Below, in pieces: positions 9,424 through 18,703 of a DNA stretch of 64,000 nucleotides. Numbering within the stretch: the first letter of the stretch is position 1; each line of letters begins with the position of its first letter. This DNA is from JAVKEN01 sp040221415 (GTDB lineage Bacteria > Pseudomonadota > Alphaproteobacteria > Rickettsiales > JABSSG01): positions 1 to 64,000 of the forward strand of contig JAVKEN010000012.1 in NCBI GenBank assembly GCA_040221415.1, read 5' to 3'. Made by a program: the position numbers and the translations under genes. Below the pieces are notes generated by a model. It was not told the origin of the DNA. It made no database searches and saw nothing but the letters and a program-made list of their open reading frames with translations.

Positions 9424-9993
9424 CTACATTAAGGGTTTTTGATGATCTCTCATATAGGTAAAAAGTGTTCTCCGAGAAAATCCGAATAATTGACAGACCT
9501 CATGTGCAGATTTATCTGAATTTTGATACAGAATGTGCGCTTGTTCTAGCTTGTCTGGGTCAATTCTAGGGCGTCCTCCAGACTTACCTCTTGCTTTAGC
9601 AGCTGCGCGGCCAGCATCAGCTCTTTCCTTTCTGATCTCCAGCTCCATTTGAGATATAGCTCCCATAATAGAAAGGAATGCACGACCTGTTGCAGTTGAT
9701 GTATCAATGTTATCCCGTAACGACCTGAACTGAACTTGCCTTTGCTTAAGATTATCAATAATCTCAAGAAGATGGGATAACGACCTAGACATTCTACTCA
9801 ATTCAGTAATGACGATCATATCGCTTTTACGGACATAGCGCATTAATTTATTCCAACCTTTTCTTTCTTTTGAAATTCCACTGATTTTATCTTCAAAAAT
9901 TAGTTCACATCCTATTTGTTTCAGAACATCAATCTGTGCATCTAAATTCTGTGATGAGGAGCTAACTCTAGCATATCCAATTAGTTGAGTCAT
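9424..9993 (-). CDS. Serine site-specific recombinase (resolvase/invertase family)
   Basis: A protein of about 189 residues with the small serine recombinase layout. The N-terminal catalytic domain begins MTQLIGYARVSSSS with the nucleophile Ser near position 11, then DKISG, ITELSRMSR and the helix ending RAFLSIMGAISQMELEIRKER. The linker KARGKSGGRPR leads to a C-terminal helix-turn-helix (SAHEVCQLFGFSRRTLFTYM). The open frame extends to an ATG at 10050, but the extra 19 residues are not part of the family, so I chose 9993. Length fits Hin/Gin/TnpR-type enzymes. The cognate site is unknown; the dispersed palindromes nearby are candidates. Confidence 0.88.
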   Translation of the reverse strand: MTQLIGYARVSSSSQNLDAQIDVLKQIGCELIFEDKISGISKERKGWNKLMRYVRKSDMIVITELSRMSRSLSHLLEIIDNLKQRQVQFRSLRDNIDTSTATGRAFLSIMGAISQMELEIRKERADAGRAAAKARGKSGGRPRIDPDKLEQAHILYQNSDKSAHEVCQLFGFSRRTLFTYMRDHQKPLM

Positions 9994-10115
9994 AATAAGT
10001 GCAAAAAGATAAATGGCGCTATATTTACGCACGTTGTTTTTTGCTAGCATTGTTGCACTATTATTCTAGATATTTCAAGTAATTTTTAGTATCCATAATA
10101 CTTTGTGCAAAAAGT

Positions 10116-10190
10116 AACGTTTTGAAGACTGTATGAGACTTCATTCTTGGTAAACTAAATTAGTTGTTGAAAAAATTTCTCAAAGGAGTA
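10116..10190 (+). repeat. Dispersed intergenic element, copy 2 (long form)
   Basis: AACGTTTTGAAGACTGT is repeated exactly at 16926. The rest (GTAAACTAAATTAGTTGTTG, then TCTCAA) is closely matched at 13889-13920. The element sits upstream of the plus-strand lipase gene at 10381. Confidence 0.55.
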
Positions 10191-10237
10191 TAGAAAATTA
10201 ATGGAGCCGTACTACAAAAATTATTATGGGTAGGCTT

Positions 10238-10384
10238 ATGTTTCCTAAAACTTTTTATCTCAAGGATTTTAATGGCAAGAATGGTTTTACTATGAATGCA
10301 GGTTCTTCTTGCGGAAAGTTAGGTTATGTAAACAGAAATAAAATAATGTCCTATTTTCATTTCATAAAAAGGTATTTGAAATGA
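10238..10384 (+). pseudogene. Truncated FG-GAP protein N-terminus (48-residue ORF)
   Basis: ATG at 10238 opens a 48-codon frame whose residues 5-18 (TFYLKDFNGKNGFT) resemble the N-terminus of the FG-GAP protein at 7430-9184 (VPFDISSLNGKNGFT). The similarity then fades and the frame ends in TGA at 10382-10384, overlapping the ATG of the lipase gene as ATGA. I read it as the remnant of a paralogue. It might now act as a short leader peptide translationally coupled to the lipase. Confidence 0.5.
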
Positions 10385-13300
10385 AGTATTTCATAGTTGG
10401 TAACGAAACTATTATAGAAAATAGTCATTTTGGACCTCACCACAGTTTTTACCTAAAGATTTCAATAGGCTCTCTATCAAGTGAACATCTTGCAGTTGTA
10501 TGGAATAGTGACTCTGGAATATATACGAAAACTATTTCAGATTTTGGGCAGACGATGAGCTCAACAGCTCTAATTAATCCAACTAAATCTGGATACTATC
10601 CTAAAATATCATCAAGCCAAAATGGTGAGTTCTGTATAGTTTGGAGAAGTAATGATCTTGATGGTAGCGGAGTATGGGGTCAAACCTTTAAACAAGGAGG
10701 TGACTTTTCAACCCATTTCCGTGCCAATACACATTTTCAAGATGATCAGGAGGATTCAGATGTTTCATATCTCCCAAATGGTAATTTTGTTGTTGTATGG
10801 ATGAGCTATTATCAGGATGGGGATGATGGGGGTGTTTATGGGCAGATTTTTGATCAATCAGCTAACAAAATAAGTTCTGAGTTTTTGGTTAATACAAACA
10901 CTAAAGGGATACAGTACAGACCGGCTGTCACTTCCCTACCAAACAGTAAGTTTGTAGTATCATGGCAAAGTGACCCTCTTGATGGAAACCCAACAAACAT
11001 ATATGGACAGGTTTTTTCTGAGGGTGGCATCAAGATTGGATCGGAATTTAAAGCTAGTAACGTTTCAAATACAAATGAACAAGAGTCTACAATTACATTT
11101 TTGACTGACAATAAATTTGTATTGGTGTGGCAGACTTATGGGAGAGGTGAATTCGCTGACATATATGGACAGGTTTTTGACCAAGTAGGCAATAAAATAG
11201 GAAATGAATTTTTAGTTAATTCTGATATTAAAGGTTCGCAGTCTTTACCTTCAATATCCACACTCATGAATGATAATTTTGTTGTTGTGTGGTTAGACAA
11301 CGTTGGGGGTAATGAATATTACAGCATAAAAGGTCAGGTTTTTGATCAAGTTGCTAATAAATTAGGTGGTGCTTTTGAAGTCAAGAATTATCATGGTAGA
11401 TTTTTATATTCTCCATATGCAGTTGTCTCAGCTATAGGAGCAAATGACTTTGCTGTAGTCTGGGGAGTAAAAGAGGTAGATCAAATTACTAATGATAGAT
11501 ATAGCTCTCTAAACATTCAGTTCTATGGAGCGTGTGATAATTTACAAAAGGTAACAGACCAAATAGACGTATTTGATTTCTCCGTATTAAGCTTCAAAGT
11601 ATACGATAACCCAGAAGACATTCATATATCTTTACCTGATGGTTGGAAGGAGGTAATAGATACAAGAGATGATGGAGTTTTAGAAATAGAAGCAAATGGC
11701 TATTTTGGTAGGTTGTATGTAAATGGAGAGACAGCAGTAGTATCCAATAGAGGTGCGGAAAGTTTTGACTGGAAAGATTTGGCTGCTGATTTTGCATTAT
11801 ATAAAGGAGAAGTAAGTAAGCAATTCACTCCTGCAAAAGCATTTTATGAATATTCGATAAATTATCTTTGTGAGCATAATCCTGAGGTTAAGTATGTGGC
11901 TTTCACAGGTCATTCTTTAGGGGCAGCATTAGCAGAGATGTTGAGTGCTAAATATCAATATCCAGCTGTTACATTTGAAAGTCCTGGTGTTAAGAAGATT
12001 TTAAAAAACAATCCAGATGAGTTTACCGCAGAAGATATTATCTATGCAGATGATAATGTGGTTACATATAATGCAGCGCCAAATTTGGTCAACACAATGT
12101 CAGAGCATGTAGGAGAAGTTAAGAGGGCATATCCAGAGGTGGATTCGATTACTTTCAATGAAATTGATCTATTAGCATATGGAAAATCTAAAGATGTTTT
12201 ACCTAAGCCTATAAAGCTACTCAAGCTAGTTGGATCTTTATTTTATCAAGTTATAAAAATTTCTGCAGAAGAAGTACTCGAAGATGTATCTAACTACTTA
12301 AGCTATACCTTTTATAGTCAGCACCTAATTAAGAATATGATAAGTGAATTCAATTTAGAAACATCAAACCTAAAAGTAGAAGGTGAATATAAATCATGGC
12401 CTAATGGAATTCTTGAAGGATTTGCACATTATAGACTATACGATAACAACCCTTACTACTGGAATAATGTTCTGAAATCTCTCTCCATTGGTGAATATAC
12501 AAAGAAATGGCTAATCAATGAAGTTATTAGCAAGGTAGCAGATTTAACAAAAGAAGGGGTAGTTATTAGAGGAGACGATAGTGGTAATAAGATATGGGGA
12601 ACAACTAACTTTGATGACACTATAAGTAGTGGCATAGGAGATGACATAATATATTTGCATTACGGAAATGATCAAGTTGAAGATGGTGGAGGTTTTGACA
12701 AATACATTATTCCTGCTGATATTGGTGGTAGGAAAGAGATTATAGATAATGATGTTAGAGGTATTATTAATCTCTATGATGGCAATTTAGTTGGAGATGC
12801 AATACCCGTTATACATTCTTTATGTCCAACAGTAACGGTAAATAAAACTTACTTCCTGCATTTAGGAGAAGTTGGTTCATATTATATTACTAAAGTAGGT
12901 AATAGTGCTGAGATTACTAATGAGTGTGCCGATTCCCAACCTGAGCTAAGTAACCTAGTGACAATAGCTCCATTTACTTGGAGTAATTATGGAATAGATA
13001 AATATGAGGGTAGCAACAAAATAGTACTTGTTGGTTCTAACGAAGATGATTATTTAGATTGTTCTGAGTGGAATCCATTAAATTTGTTTAGAGATTGTTT
13101 TATAGATACCCTAAAAGGAAATGATTTAGCCGTAGTAACAATTGGAAATAATAATGTAAGAGTTATAGGTAACGATGCTGGTATCAAAACCATAAAACTA
13201 ATAAAGGAAGAATTGGGATATAGAAGATTAAGTGAGTCTGGTAGTGGTTCTATAGATATTGTAGGAATTAAGGAAGGTGATGTATTAGACCTTACTGAAA

Positions 13301-13803
13301 TACAAGATGAAATAGATGGTATAGGAAGTCAAAACGGCAGTCACTTAACAATTGCGCTAAGATCAGGATACCAGCTAACTGCTCAGATTACTTTGGGAAA
13401 TCAATTTGTTAGTTTTAATATTGAAGATGGAAATATTACGACTACTGGTCAGAATATGACTGAAATGCTTGAGAATATCCAAGTAGAAATATCAAATGCT
13501 ACAATTGTGCATTTACATGCTCCTAGTCCAACTCCATCACCTAGCGCAACCGCCTCTCCTTCACCTAGTATCTCAGCCTCTGTTATACCTAGTTCTTTAT
13601 CAGAAGCAGAAAGCAATGATCAAACTTTTATAGATGAATATGGAATTTATTTATATGCCGGAGTTGGAGTGCTAGGAGCAATTATGTTTATGGGTTGTGG
13701 ATATATGGCATTTAGAAGTTATTGCACACATAAAACTTCAAATGACATTACAGATGCTATTCCTGCTGGGGCAACAGATCATCATGATGCAGAAATTGCT
13801 TGA
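10381..13803 (+). CDS. Multidomain lipase with YGQ-type repeats, RTX-like segment and C-terminal membrane anchor
   Basis: A 1140-residue protein. Residues about 55-360 contain about five repeats of the form FVVVW..S..DG...YGQ.FD..GNKIG.EF.VN, known from large calcium-binding or RTX-associated proteins. A class-3 lipase domain follows with GHSLGAALAEM (Ser512), VTFESPG and PNLVNTMSEHVG, the same signature as in the lipase/NB-ARC protein at 231-4394. Residues about 731-775 hold a weak haemolysin-type calcium-binding repeat (NKIWGTTNFDDTISSGIGDD). A Pro/Ser-rich linker (about 1043-1072) and one hydrophobic segment (about 1090-1112) close the protein. It probably acts on lipid esters outside the cytoplasm or in a host; the export route is not evident. 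Its start overlaps a short FG-GAP remnant. Confidence 0.75.
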   Translation: MKYFIVGNETIIENSHFGPHHSFYLKISIGSLSSEHLAVVWNSDSGIYTKTISDFGQTMSSTALINPTKSGYYPKISSSQNGEFCIVWRSNDLDGSGVWGQTFKQGGDFSTHFRANTHFQDDQEDSDVSYLPNGNFVVVWMSYYQDGDDGGVYGQIFDQSANKISSEFLVNTNTKGIQYRPAVTSLPNSKFVVSWQSDPLDGNPTNIYGQVFSEGGIKIGSEFKASNVSNTNEQESTITFLTDNKFVLVWQTYGRGEFADIYGQVFDQVGNKIGNEFLVNSDIKGSQSLPSISTLMNDNFVVVWLDNVGGNEYYSIKGQVFDQVANKLGGAFEVKNYHGRFLYSPYAVVSAIGANDFAVVWGVKEVDQITNDRYSSLNIQFYGACDNLQKVTDQIDVFDFSVLSFKVYDNPEDIHISLPDGWKEVIDTRDDGVLEIEANGYFGRLYVNGETAVVSNRGAESFDWKDLAADFALYKGEVSKQFTPAKAFYEYSINYLCEHNPEVKYVAFTGHSLGAALAEMLSAKYQYPAVTFESPGVKKILKNNPDEFTAEDIIYADDNVVTYNAAPNLVNTMSEHVGEVKRAYPEVDSITFNEIDLLAYGKSKDVLPKPIKLLKLVGSLFYQVIKISAEEVLEDVSNYLSYTFYSQHLIKNMISEFNLETSNLKVEGEYKSWPNGILEGFAHYRLYDNNPYYWNNVLKSLSIGEYTKKWLINEVISKVADLTKEGVVIRGDDSGNKIWGTTNFDDTISSGIGDDIIYLHYGNDQVEDGGGFDKYIIPADIGGRKEIIDNDVRGIINLYDGNLVGDAIPVIHSLCPTVTVNKTYFLHLGEVGSYYITKVGNSAEITNECADSQPELSNLVTIAPFTWSNYGIDKYEGSNKIVLVGSNEDDYLDCSEWNPLNLFRDCFIDTLKGNDLAVVTIGNNNVRVIGNDAGIKTIKLIKEELGYRRLSESGSGSIDIVGIKEGDVLDLTEIQDEIDGIGSQNGSHLTIALRSGYQLTAQITLGNQFVSFNIEDGNITTTGQNMTEMLENIQVEISNATIVHLHAPSPTPSPSATASPSPSISASVIPSSLSEAESNDQTFIDEYGIYLYAGVGVLGAIMFMGCGYMAFRSYCTHKTSNDITDAIPAGATDHHDAEIA

Positions 13804-13842
13804 TTAAACTCTTAATAAAATTCTTTTTTAGTCTTTTTTATT

Positions 13843-13920
13843 GCCTCATAAACGGTCGTTTTATAAACAGTGCGGATTTTGTTTTTAGTAAACTAAATTA
13901 CTTGTGGAAATACATCTCAA
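13843..13920 (+). repeat. Dispersed intergenic element, copy 3 (long form)
   Basis: CTCATAAACGGTCGTTT (13845-13861) is identical to the copy at 18706-18722. The downstream part (GTAAACTAAATTACTTGTGG ... ATCTCAA) matches copy 2. The core TAAACG-GT-CGTTT is an inverted repeat with a 2-bp centre. It lies at the convergent ends of two genes and runs into the 3' end of the 13898-14740 gene. Confidence 0.6.
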
Positions 13921-14740
13921 TATCAGTACTTCTTGGTATGGTTTTACGATTATTTAAATCTTGAACTTCGTGGTAATCCCCTTTTTCCTTTCTTACAAAA
14001 AACTCTTCAGCAACATATTCCTCTTTGCATTTTGGACAGCGCATTAAAGTAAATTTAATTTTAGCTTTACAATCACCTTTTGCCGTTATTTGTAAAGCTT
14101 CTTTATACTCACTGATTAAATCACTATTAAGTTTATTATAAATTAAATTTAAGTCATTAATACTTTCGTGAAACGTATTCTTACTCGCTATTTTCTTGTA
14201 ATAAAGATTGCATTTTTTACACATAGCTAACGACTCTAAAGTAATGAAAAGTGCCCACCCTCCCAGCAAAACACCTACAAATTTAATGACTAATAGAAAG
14301 TAACCAAATCCTCCTACTTCACCCATGTCTTGCCATTTACCACCACGCATATGTCCAACACTACTATGTGATTTCGTTACAATTACGTCTAAGTAAGTTG
14401 TGAAATCAATATAATCTGCAACTCTATTACCGCTTTCTAAAACAAAAGTTGTGTAATCCAAGTAGTAAATAAGGTACATAGTCAAAGCAGCGACCGCTGC
14501 TAATGCTATAGCATCTAAACGATCTGGCTTGATGTGGAAATACTTACAGGCTAAAAACCCTCCACTTGCACCACCCATGCCAACTAGAAATGCACCTATT
14601 GGCAAAACAAACCAAAACATCAATGAAAAAACATTAAAATCAAACCAATTTTTTATTAATAAATTAGCTAGTGCTGTTATTACTGACGTTAATAACGCAA
14701 AAAAGATAATTTGTGTATGTTGTATTTTATTCTTATTCAC
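13898..14740 (-). CDS. Membrane protein with C-terminal zinc-ribbon-like cysteines
   Basis: A 280-residue protein of unknown family with at least four hydrophobic segments (about residues 10-30, 36-65, 75-95 and 150-172), including a Gly-rich VGMGGASGGFLACKYF. A soluble C-terminal part follows with two CxxC pairs (MCKKC about 173 and MRCPKC about 234), which could bind zinc. It starts with GTG, sharing one base with the stop of the rhomboid gene, so the pair is co-transcribed and it may be a partner or substrate of that protease. The function is unknown. Confidence 0.6.
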   Translation of the reverse strand: MNKNKIQHTQIIFFALLTSVITALANLLIKNWFDFNVFSLMFWFVLPIGAFLVGMGGASGGFLACKYFHIKPDRLDAIALAAVAALTMYLIYYLDYTTFVLESGNRVADYIDFTTYLDVIVTKSHSSVGHMRGGKWQDMGEVGGFGYFLLVIKFVGVLLGGWALFITLESLAMCKKCNLYYKKIASKNTFHESINDLNLIYNKLNSDLISEYKEALQITAKGDCKAKIKFTLMRCPKCKEEYVAEEFFVRKEKGDYHEVQDLNNRKTIPRSTDIEMYFHK

Positions 14741-15423
14741 TACACGCTCTCAGCAAGTTTTACCAACTTTCTATCTGTATCTGCTGCCAATTCTTTCCAA
14801 GCCATAGCTGCAATTACTCCTAAGATAAAACCAAATATATGAGTCGCATTTGCTACTCTACTGTGACCATTTTCTATGAGTAAATTATATAACTGTAAAG
14901 CAATCCAAAACAATAAAAAAATATAAGAAGTAACAGATAGTTTTCTATAAAAAACTTTGGTGGTGATTACTAGATAAAGCTTTGACTTTGGAAAAAGCAT
15001 TAAATATACCCCCATTAAAAATGAAATTGCACCACTGCTGCCAATAGTAGGTGTTATTGAGTTTGGGCTTAGCAGCCAGTCTCCTATAAATGCCAATGCG
15101 CCAATAAAAATATATGTACCAACAAATAATAAAGTTCCAAACAGTCTTTCTAATGTTCTTGCAAATGTTAAAAAGAACATTACATTTCCAAATAAATGCC
15201 AAAAATCCGCATGTAGGAATGAAGCAGTAATCAAAGTATATGAATAGACCACGGGTTTTAAGCTAAACAACATAGGTACAAATTGAAGTGGGTAATACTC
15301 CCCAAAACTTAAATTGCCATATATTTTGTACAAAAGAAATAGCAATAATTGCAGAGAAATTAATAACACTACTCCAAATTGTATCTTCCCATGTCTTAGA
15401 TTGTCTCCATATGTCAAAAACAT
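14740..15423 (-). CDS. Rhomboid-family intramembrane serine protease
   Basis: A 227-residue protein with six hydrophobic segments and the rhomboid signatures: HLFGNVMFF in the second segment (HxxxN), the catalytic serine in GSSGAISF (about Ser129) and the catalytic histidine in ATHIFGFILG (about His193). Rhomboids cleave single-pass membrane proteins inside the bilayer. The two C-terminally anchored proteins in this block (FG-GAP and lipase) are conceivable substrates, which is inference. It is coupled by a one-base overlap to the zinc-ribbon membrane protein. Confidence 0.85.
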   Translation of the reverse strand: MFLTYGDNLRHGKIQFGVVLLISLQLLLFLLYKIYGNLSFGEYYPLQFVPMLFSLKPVVYSYTLITASFLHADFWHLFGNVMFFLTFARTLERLFGTLLFVGTYIFIGALAFIGDWLLSPNSITPTIGSSGAISFLMGVYLMLFPKSKLYLVITTKVFYRKLSVTSYIFLLFWIALQLYNLLIENGHSRVANATHIFGFILGVIAAMAWKELAADTDRKLVKLAESV

Positions 15424-15542
15424 TATTTATCCAGCAGCTTATTATTAAATTAGTATCTCTGCTATAAATGAAAATCAAGCTATTTGTGTAGTTATAGACG
15501 GTGGTTTTAGATACTCATCACATAAACAACTTTTTTTGACGG

Positions 15543-16016
15543 TTAATTTATTTTTCCCAGATCTTCAATCAAATCGTCCAGAGATAACCGCTGATATCTT
15601 CCAATCGCTAAATTAGGTAGATAAGGTTGTATACGACCTAATAACTTTTTATCTTTTGACCACACTTCTAATATACCATTCCCTATCAATTTCCTAATAA
15701 ATTTAGCTTGTTTCAGAACCATTGCTTTACAGCCGCTATGGGCATTAAAGCTTGTTTTAGTATCAAATTGGATACGATCTTCTTCAAAATTTAGACAAAC
15801 AGAAACCATAACTGACTTGTTTTTTGAGCGATACTCAATTTGAATTTTTCCTTTACTATAATTAAAGGAAGAAAAGCGTAAGCTTTCATTGATATCATTG
15901 TCGTATCCACGAATACGAAAAGATAAAACTGAGAAATCTTTAGAGAATTTCTCAAACAGTAAGTTGTTTATATTACTTAGATCCTTGTTTTTTACCCAAA
16001 ATCTCTCTGAAACCAC
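15543..16016 (-). CDS. Hypothetical protein
   Basis: A 157-residue protein, not recognised. It is a mixed alpha/beta-looking, basic protein without membrane segments. It starts with GTG directly after the TAG of the upstream gene (no gap), so the two are probably one operon and functionally linked. A weak relative of the dispersed palindromic element (TAGACGGTGGTTTTA, 15495-15509) lies just downstream. Confidence 0.5.
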   Translation of the reverse strand: MVSERFWVKNKDLSNINNLLFEKFSKDFSVLSFRIRGYDNDINESLRFSSFNYSKGKIQIEYRSKNKSVMVSVCLNFEEDRIQFDTKTSFNAHSGCKAMVLKQAKFIRKLIGNGILEVWSKDKKLLGRIQPYLPNLAIGRYQRLSLDDLIEDLGKIN

Positions 16017-16850
16017 CTAATTCATGTTTATGTTCTCTAAATTTGTCTTATCTGATTGAATCTTAAACTCAGACTCTATCAAATGTTCTGCCAGTACTTT
16101 AATTAGTAGTAAAGTTTCCGTTATCCTGTGTTTATCTCTAGGTTCATCAGGATTAACTAATTTTGATTTATCATAGGCATGCGCTATAGCACACCTACCC
16201 ATTTCATATAAGTGATTACCATAATCGCTAATACCTATTGTCTTTAGATATTTAAAAGAATCTCGTGCTTCTGGTAGTTTATCCAATGATGCTTTAATAT
16301 GATCATTGATCCATTCTATTTGCTTTATACTTGAATCGAATCTTATATTTATAATTTTAAAGAACCCCAGAAACTTATAAAACACGTTATTATTTATTAA
16401 TGCCTCTCTATATAAAGCAAGAGCTAAACGGGCTTTGTGAGCTTTAGGCAATGGAATATAATCATTCTCATCAATTAGAAGAATGTGTCTGAATCGTTCT
16501 TCAGGAAGAACAAGGTTTGTTGTTGGAGGAAAAGCAGTTCTTGCGATTTGAACAAAGCCTTCTTCGTATCCAAAGTCCTCTAGCCATGAAATTGCTGATA
16601 AAAATCGTAATGCTAGTCTCTCATTCTCTTCTTTTTCTGCAATGTCCATAGTTTTACAAGGAATAATTATTGCAGGTAAATTATTTTCTGTAATTGGCCA
16701 CAAAAAAATAAGCTTGTTCTCCAAACGAAGTTTAGTCAATTTATACGGCCAACTGGCAAACTTTATATCCAGCCTTACTTCCATAATAAAGTAACAATTA
16801 TGCTCAGAAGAGGATTGATGAATTTCACGTGCTAGCTCTTCATGTTTCAT
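16017..16850 (-). CDS. Hypothetical protein with HEPN-like RxxxxH motif (possibly MauJ-like)
   Basis: A 277-residue protein. The C-terminal helical part contains DYGNHLYEMGRCAIAHAYDK followed by NPDEPRDKHRITETLLLIKVLAEH, reminiscent of a family annotated as methylamine-utilisation MauJ-like, and includes an R-x4-H arrangement (RCAIAH) as in HEPN domains, some of which are ribonucleases. I recognise the pattern only loosely. It is followed without gap by the 157-residue gene. No clear Shine-Dalgarno sequence precedes the ATG. Confidence 0.45.
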   Translation of the reverse strand: MKHEELAREIHQSSSEHNCYFIMEVRLDIKFASWPYKLTKLRLENKLIFLWPITENNLPAIIIPCKTMDIAEKEENERLALRFLSAISWLEDFGYEEGFVQIARTAFPPTTNLVLPEERFRHILLIDENDYIPLPKAHKARLALALYREALINNNVFYKFLGFFKIINIRFDSSIKQIEWINDHIKASLDKLPEARDSFKYLKTIGISDYGNHLYEMGRCAIAHAYDKSKLVNPDEPRDKHRITETLLLIKVLAEHLIESEFKIQSDKTNLENINMN

Positions 16851-16925
16851 TTCTATAATTTTTTTATCAAATTACTTTTTCTTAAAATACATAACATAGT
16901 CAGCAACACAAAGTATTAATATATG

Positions 16926-17000
16926 AACGTTTTGAAGACTGTGTAAGTATTAATATTTAAGAAGCTAGAATTTCTTATTGAAATAATTTCCAAGAGTAGT
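16926..17000 (+). repeat. Dispersed intergenic element, copy 4 (long form)
   Basis: AACGTTTTGAAGACTGT is identical to copy 2 at 10116. Partial similarity continues (TTATTGAAATAATTTCCAA against TTGTTGAAAAAATTTCTCAA). It lies about 110-36 bases upstream of the plus-strand gene at 17037, so it may contain its promoter. Confidence 0.5.
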
Positions 17001-17036
17001 ATTGCTTAAATTAAGAACTAAATAATGAGGTGAGGT

Positions 17037-18665
17037 ATGAGTAGTTATTTAAGAAGCATTAATCAAGACAGTAAAGTGGGTTTTACACCGCCAACACCAG
17101 TACTAGGTCAAGGTTGGTCAACAGATAAACAAATGGCATCTAGCCTTAATTGTTTTGTTCCTGGTAATGTTACAACTACAGGAGGTGGAAGTAACATAAT
17201 TGAATTCAGTAACAGTCAAACTTTTGTAAAAATTCAGGAAGAGTTAAATATAGATGTATCTGAGAAAGACTCATTTGGACCATTTTCTTCTTCAGAATCA
17301 GCTCAATATGCTCAGACAGTCCAAGATGATTTTTATTCTCAATCATTTTATTACTACGAGAAGATCTTTTTACCTACTCAAGTATTTAATATTCCAGGAT
17401 ATGGAAACGAATTACTAAGTCCTTTAGGAGCGGGAATGCATAATGCAAGTGTTGAAACATTCAGATTAGAGTGTGGTGATCAACTAATAACCCAAATACA
17501 ACAAGGTATTAGTTTTTATGCTAGCTTACAAATTCAATTCGCTAGTTTGTATTATAAACAAACTTTCTCTGAACATGCTGGGGCAAGTTTTGGTAGTATT
17601 GTAGATGTATCATCTTCTGTTAAAGAAATGGTATCTGATTATGGTCTAGAAGGATCAGTTCAACTAACAGCCTTTCAACAAGGTGGTGATCCATCTCAAT
17701 TAGCTAAAACATTTAACAAAGACCCTTCTGGGGGATATTATATTACCTCATGCTCACTTAAAGATTTAGATGCATGCCAGGGAGTAGTAAATGGTATTTT
17801 ATCTTATGCACAGAATAACATACCAGGACAATCACAAAGCCCTTCACCGCTGAACTATCAGATGATAGATTTGGGTGATCTTGGAATCACTACAGGCAAT
17901 ACAACTGTAACTCCTGAAGTTGAAGCTGCAAGGGTATTATTAGGTGGAGTATACTTAATTCAATCAGTACAAAAAGCACAAGCTGATCATATAATAAGTT
18001 CACCATATGCGCAGTACATACCAATACTTGATCAAGTCAAAACTATCGATAGCAATCTTGATTACAATCTAGATATTATGCAGGATGATAAAACAGGTAT
18101 TGCTGCTTGCTATACTAGCCCACCCACCTGTCCAACAACTGCAGCAACTATCATGAGTGAACTTAAATCCATCGATACTAACACACTAGCTATATTCACT
18201 AACCAAAGTAGTTATGAAGTGACTGCACAATTAACCCTAGTCTATTCAAAAGATTTAGATGTACCGGAGTTTTGTAATGTTGTTCCACAATATTCAGAGG
18301 ATAGCAAAAAATCAACTGCACTTATTTCTATAAATACCAATTTGTACCTAAACACAGGAGATCCAACTCAGCAAATTTCACTAACATCAGACAGTAAAGA
18401 GGTTGATTTTGATTGGGAACATTGTTATTCATCTCCCCTAAATGCTCCATTGACCAAGACTTCTCCAACAAATGTTTTTCAGTACTCTTCGCCAGAGGAC
18501 AAAAATACATTTCCTGATATAGCTCCATGCTTCAAGATTGTTGTAAATGATTATAAAGAATACTGTTCTCATACCCCTATTCCTGGAGTTGGATGCAGCT
18601 TTTTTGCAGAAACAATTTATTGTGGAGGAGATATAACATTCACAGAAGTGGATAGTATGATTTGA
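17037..18665 (+). CDS. Possible MACPF/CDC-like pore-forming protein
   Basis: A 542-residue protein without obvious N-terminal signal peptide. Residues about 140-240 carry a pattern seen in MACPF proteins: an LECGDQLITQIQQGISFYASLQIQF strand pair, replacing the usual YGTHY with CGDQL, then a Ser/Ala-rich helical stretch and VQLTAFQQGGDPSQLAKTF, then a Cys-containing CSLKDLDACQGVVNGILSYA segment. The C-terminal third is Cys-containing and beta-rich (about 390-540). MACPF proteins form membrane pores and serve as immune effectors or virulence factors. The assignment is by pattern memory and could be wrong. RBS GAGG precedes the ATG. Confidence 0.4.
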   Translation: MSSYLRSINQDSKVGFTPPTPVLGQGWSTDKQMASSLNCFVPGNVTTTGGGSNIIEFSNSQTFVKIQEELNIDVSEKDSFGPFSSSESAQYAQTVQDDFYSQSFYYYEKIFLPTQVFNIPGYGNELLSPLGAGMHNASVETFRLECGDQLITQIQQGISFYASLQIQFASLYYKQTFSEHAGASFGSIVDVSSSVKEMVSDYGLEGSVQLTAFQQGGDPSQLAKTFNKDPSGGYYITSCSLKDLDACQGVVNGILSYAQNNIPGQSQSPSPLNYQMIDLGDLGITTGNTTVTPEVEAARVLLGGVYLIQSVQKAQADHIISSPYAQYIPILDQVKTIDSNLDYNLDIMQDDKTGIAACYTSPPTCPTTAATIMSELKSIDTNTLAIFTNQSSYEVTAQLTLVYSKDLDVPEFCNVVPQYSEDSKKSTALISINTNLYLNTGDPTQQISLTSDSKEVDFDWEHCYSSPLNAPLTKTSPTNVFQYSSPEDKNTFPDIAPCFKIVVNDYKEYCSHTPIPGVGCSFFAETIYCGGDITFTEVDSMI

Positions 18666-18703
18666 TACTCTTTTATAAGAATAAAAGTTCAGAATCTTAA
18701 ACT

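Noticed and set aside
9546..9767. 73-residue ORF within the serine recombinase gene
   Set aside because: It is an alternative frame of a clearly conserved recombinase.
18670..18687. CTTTTAT/ATAAAAG hairpin after the possible MACPF gene as a terminator
   Set aside because: The stem is AT-only and no T run follows, so it is weak as an intrinsic terminator.
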